This document shows positions 60,763-64,000 of a DNA stretch of 64,000 nt, in pieces. The notes below the pieces were generated by a model. The model had not been told where the DNA came from. It saw only the letters and a program-made list of their open reading frames with translations, and did no database searches. A program made the position numbers and the translations under genes. Position 1 is the first letter of the stretch. Every line of letters starts with the position of its first letter. The stretch comes from Alcanivorax sp. DSM 26293 (GTDB lineage: Bacteria > Pseudomonadota > Gammaproteobacteria > Pseudomonadales > Alcanivoracaceae), in contig NZ_FNUM01000004.1 of the NCBI RefSeq assembly GCF_900107995.1, positions 124,001 to 188,000 on the forward strand, read 5' to 3'.

Positions 60763-63159
60763 ATGGGCAACAACAAGAACAACAACAAACGCGCCGACGT
60801 CAGCGTCTTCAAACCACTGATGCCATTACTGATTGCAACCCTGGTAGCGATCCTGGTGGCAGGGGGAGCCACCTGGTTCTATCAGACCAGGGTGGCCGAA
60901 GCGGCACAACAGCAAGACAACGCCAGCCAGCTTGCACAGTCCATTGCCAAGCTGACACACAACCATATCCAGCACTATCAGACGCAGCTGTCGTTACTGG
61001 CCAGCCGTAACGATGTGGACCAGGCGCTGTCCGACGACACCGTTGCCGAGTTCAACGCCCGCCATCACCAGTGGGTTCCGGATGCCAACCTTCAGCTGGT
61101 GCCCCGCCGGGGCGCAAATACCGACGATTTCAGCTATACCGCCCAGGAACTGCTCAAGGAAGTGCGGCTTGGTCAGTCCCCCGGCCCGGTGATCATTGCC
61201 GGCCAGCCCCCGACCCTGATTCTGGTGAAAGCCACGCGGATGCAAAATGGCGCCCTGCTGCTGCAACTACCCCTCAGCAACCTGGCCAGCCTTCTGCAAG
61301 ACCTGGCCCCCGTCGGCAGCCAGTTGCAAGTCCAGTTCGGCGGCAGCAACCTGTTCAATCAGCCCGGCAGCAACACCGGTGCCAGTGTGGACACCCGAGT
61401 CGGCCCCGTCTCGGTGACGCTCACATTGCCGCCCACCGAAAGCAATCTGATGGTGGTCAGTACCCTGGTTGTGGCCCTGGGCGTGGTACTGCTGCTACTT
61501 GGCACGCTGGTGGTCAACCGCCTGATGGCCCGCTTCCTCAAGCAGGATTGCGCGGAACTGGTCCGTTACTGCGACGAACTGGCCCGCCAACCCGGTGTCA
61601 GCGCCCGCAACCATTTTCACTTCCCCCTGTTCGCCACGGTCAATGACGCCCAGGCGCGCATGGCCGGCAAACTCCGCAAACGTGGCGGCCCGCATCGGCC
61701 GGCAGCCCAACGGCAATCCGAGGATCTGGTCGTCGTGGAAGAAAGCGACGACGGCATTCTGCTGATGGATGAGGAACAGGGCGAAGCCCTGCCAGACAGT
61801 ATCTTCCGCGCCTATGACATCCGCGGTGTGGCCGGCGATACCCTTACCGCCCAGGGCGTCTATCTGCTCGGCCGCGCCATCGGCAGTGAAGCTGGCGAGG
61901 CTGGCCAACAGACCGTGCTGGTAGCCCGGGACGGACGCCTGTCCAGCCCGGAGCTGAGCCGATCCCTGATCAAGGGCCTGCTGGAATCCGGCCGCGATGT
62001 GATCAATCTGGGCCTGGTGCCCACCCCGGTGCTTTACTACGCCACCGAAGTACTGGAAACCCGAAGCGGCATCATGCTGACCGGCAGCCATAACCCCGCC
62101 AGCCACAATGGTCTGAAAATCGTTATCAACGGCGATACCCTCTATGGTGATCGCATCACCGCCCTTCAGGAGCGCATCCGCAACAAGGCCTTCAGCGAGG
62201 GCAAAGGGCGCGAGGAAGAACGCGATATCACTGACCGCTACCTGACCGATGTGACCAGCGATATCGTTCTGGCACGCCCACTGAAGATCGCCATCGACTG
62301 CGGCAACGGTGCCGGCGGGGAACTGGCGCCACAGCTGTTCAAGCAACTGGGCTGTGAGGTAACGCCGCTGTACACAGAGATCGACGGCAACTTCCCCAAT
62401 CATGCCCCCGACCCGGGCAACCCGGATAACCTCGCCGACCTGATCCGCATCGTGCAACAGGAAAACCTGGACCTTGGCCTTGCCTTCGACGGTGACGCCG
62501 ACCGGGTCGCCGTGGTCACCAACAGCGGCGAAATCATCTGGCCAGACCGCCTGTTGATGTTGTTCGCCAAAGATCTTCTGGGACGCAGCCCCGGCGCCGA
62601 CATCCTGTTCGACGTCAAATGCAGCCGGGCCCTGCCGGCCATCATCCGCAAGAACGGTGGCCGCCCCATGATGTACAAAACCGGCCACTCCCTGATCAAG
62701 GCAAAAATGAAGGAAAGCGGCGCGCCCCTGGCTGGCGAGATCAGCGGCCATATCTTCTTCGCCGACCGCTGGTTCGGCTGTGATGATGGCCTGTACGCTG
62801 GCGCCCGTCTGCTGGAAATCCTGTCCCTTCAGGATGACAGTGCCGGCCAGGTGTTCGATGGCCTGAAGACCGGTCTCACCACTCCGGCCCTGTACATTGA
62901 TGTGAGCGAGGAGAACAAATTTGCCCTGGTGGACGCACTGACCGCCCGCGCCGAACACTTTACCGGCGGCCGTCCCACCACCATTGACGGCTTGCGGGTG
63001 GACTTCCCGGATGGCTGGGGCCTGGTGCGCGCCTCCAACACGACGCCTTCATTGGTAGCCCGCTTTGAAGGCCGCGACGAAGACGCCCTGGAAAGGGTCA
63101 AGGAGCAGTTCCGCAAACATCTGCAGGCTGTGGATGACACCCTGAAATTACCGTTTTGA
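60763..63159 (+). CDS. algC: phosphomannomutase/phosphoglucomutase AlgC with N-terminal membrane domain
   Basis: The product is 798 residues. The ATG at 60763 has GGAGGGG upstream. Residues 19-44 and about 230-256 are membrane helices around a periplasmic region of about 185 residues, followed by a linker. The mutase starts near 345 (FRAYDIRGVAGDTL). The catalytic Ser is at 442 (TGSHNPASHNG) and the metal loop at 576-580 (DGDADR). AlgC makes mannose- and glucose-1-phosphate for surface polysaccharides. Short cytoplasmic AlgC is about 460 residues. A long membrane-anchored form is also annotated in some pseudomonads. The periplasmic part could be a sensor. Confidence 0.92.
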   Translation: MGNNKNNNKRADVSVFKPLMPLLIATLVAILVAGGATWFYQTRVAEAAQQQDNASQLAQSIAKLTHNHIQHYQTQLSLLASRNDVDQALSDDTVAEFNARHHQWVPDANLQLVPRRGANTDDFSYTAQELLKEVRLGQSPGPVIIAGQPPTLILVKATRMQNGALLLQLPLSNLASLLQDLAPVGSQLQVQFGGSNLFNQPGSNTGASVDTRVGPVSVTLTLPPTESNLMVVSTLVVALGVVLLLLGTLVVNRLMARFLKQDCAELVRYCDELARQPGVSARNHFHFPLFATVNDAQARMAGKLRKRGGPHRPAAQRQSEDLVVVEESDDGILLMDEEQGEALPDSIFRAYDIRGVAGDTLTAQGVYLLGRAIGSEAGEAGQQTVLVARDGRLSSPELSRSLIKGLLESGRDVINLGLVPTPVLYYATEVLETRSGIMLTGSHNPASHNGLKIVINGDTLYGDRITALQERIRNKAFSEGKGREEERDITDRYLTDVTSDIVLARPLKIAIDCGNGAGGELAPQLFKQLGCEVTPLYTEIDGNFPNHAPDPGNPDNLADLIRIVQQENLDLGLAFDGDADRVAVVTNSGEIIWPDRLLMLFAKDLLGRSPGADILFDVKCSRALPAIIRKNGGRPMMYKTGHSLIKAKMKESGAPLAGEISGHIFFADRWFGCDDGLYAGARLLEILSLQDDSAGQVFDGLKTGLTTPALYIDVSEENKFALVDALTARAEHFTGGRPTTIDGLRVDFPDGWGLVRASNTTPSLVARFEGRDEDALERVKEQFRKHLQAVDDTLKLPF

Positions 63160-63180
63160 GTTAGAATCAAGCCGTCGAGG

Positions 63181-64000
<820 letters not shown>

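Noticed and set aside
61495-62958. Minus-strand open frame of 487 codons
   Set aside because: Antisense to the mutase domain of AlgC, which carries the catalytic serine and DGDADR.

Overview
The window is about 64 kb of GC-rich chromosomal DNA from a gammaproteobacterium. The gene sets coaBC-dut-algC-argB, metX-metW-rdgB-hemW, ftsY-ftsE-ftsX-rpoH and rpmB-rpmG, the DesA-type acyl desaturase and the REP-like repeats best fit the Pseudomonas/Alcanivorax branch. A marine hydrocarbon degrader related to Alcanivorax is my best guess. That assignment is inference; there is no rRNA gene to confirm it. Gene density is high, with many ATGA-type start/stop overlaps. I see no tRNA, rRNA, prophage, insertion-sequence transposase or CRISPR array.

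Layout: 1-1.7 kb is a Fur-box-controlled iron-related operon (PepSY membrane protein plus two small membrane proteins), running off the left edge. 1.7-7.5 kb holds assorted small genes: an AbiEi-like pair, a secreted HNH nuclease, a lipoprotein, a lipase-like hydrolase, a methyltransferase and a GNAT acetyltransferase. 7.5-13.3 kb is a five-gene operon (flavin monooxygenase, BASS transporter, epimerase, SDR, TSUP permease) divergent from an AraC regulator, with a tandem operator-like repeat between them. 13.5-23 kb carries a crotonase, an AraC regulator, a DUF962 protein, a CBS protein, a membrane ATPase coupled to a separate MscS channel, a diiron-like hydrolase, and a sensor/diguanylate cyclase pair. 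23-31 kb is core housekeeping (rsmD, two M16 peptidases, ftsY, ftsEX, rpoH). rpoH is preceded by a perfect CIRCE operator. 31-41.6 kb has thiS-thiG, trmB, an MFS transporter, metX-metW, rdgB, a broken outer-membrane protein gene, hemW and a TetR regulator. 41.7-47 kb has two envelope proteins, mutM, a hydantoinase-A homologue and the desaturase. 47.3-57 kb is a Tad (Flp pilus) locus of eleven genes. 57.3-64 kb is rpmG-rpmB, radC, coaBC, dut, algC (long membrane-anchored form) and the start of argB.

The most unusual signal is a family of intergenic elements at seven places (about 13.3, 27.9, 33.6, 37.6, 39.5, 43.6 and 63.2 kb). Each has two inverted arms built from tandem 7-bp units of the pattern AG(N)5 around a short core. 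Arm sequences differ between loci, but the two arms at one locus match each other. Two of these elements are also enclosed in REP-like GTAGGAGC palindromes, which occur alone at three further places.

Other points of interest are the ATPase/MscS pair, which looks like a split and rewired MscK; the CIRCE site on rpoH; a single in-frame nonsense codon in an otherwise intact outer-membrane gene; and a Tad locus with no local prepilin peptidase and a TadZ lacking a normal P-loop.
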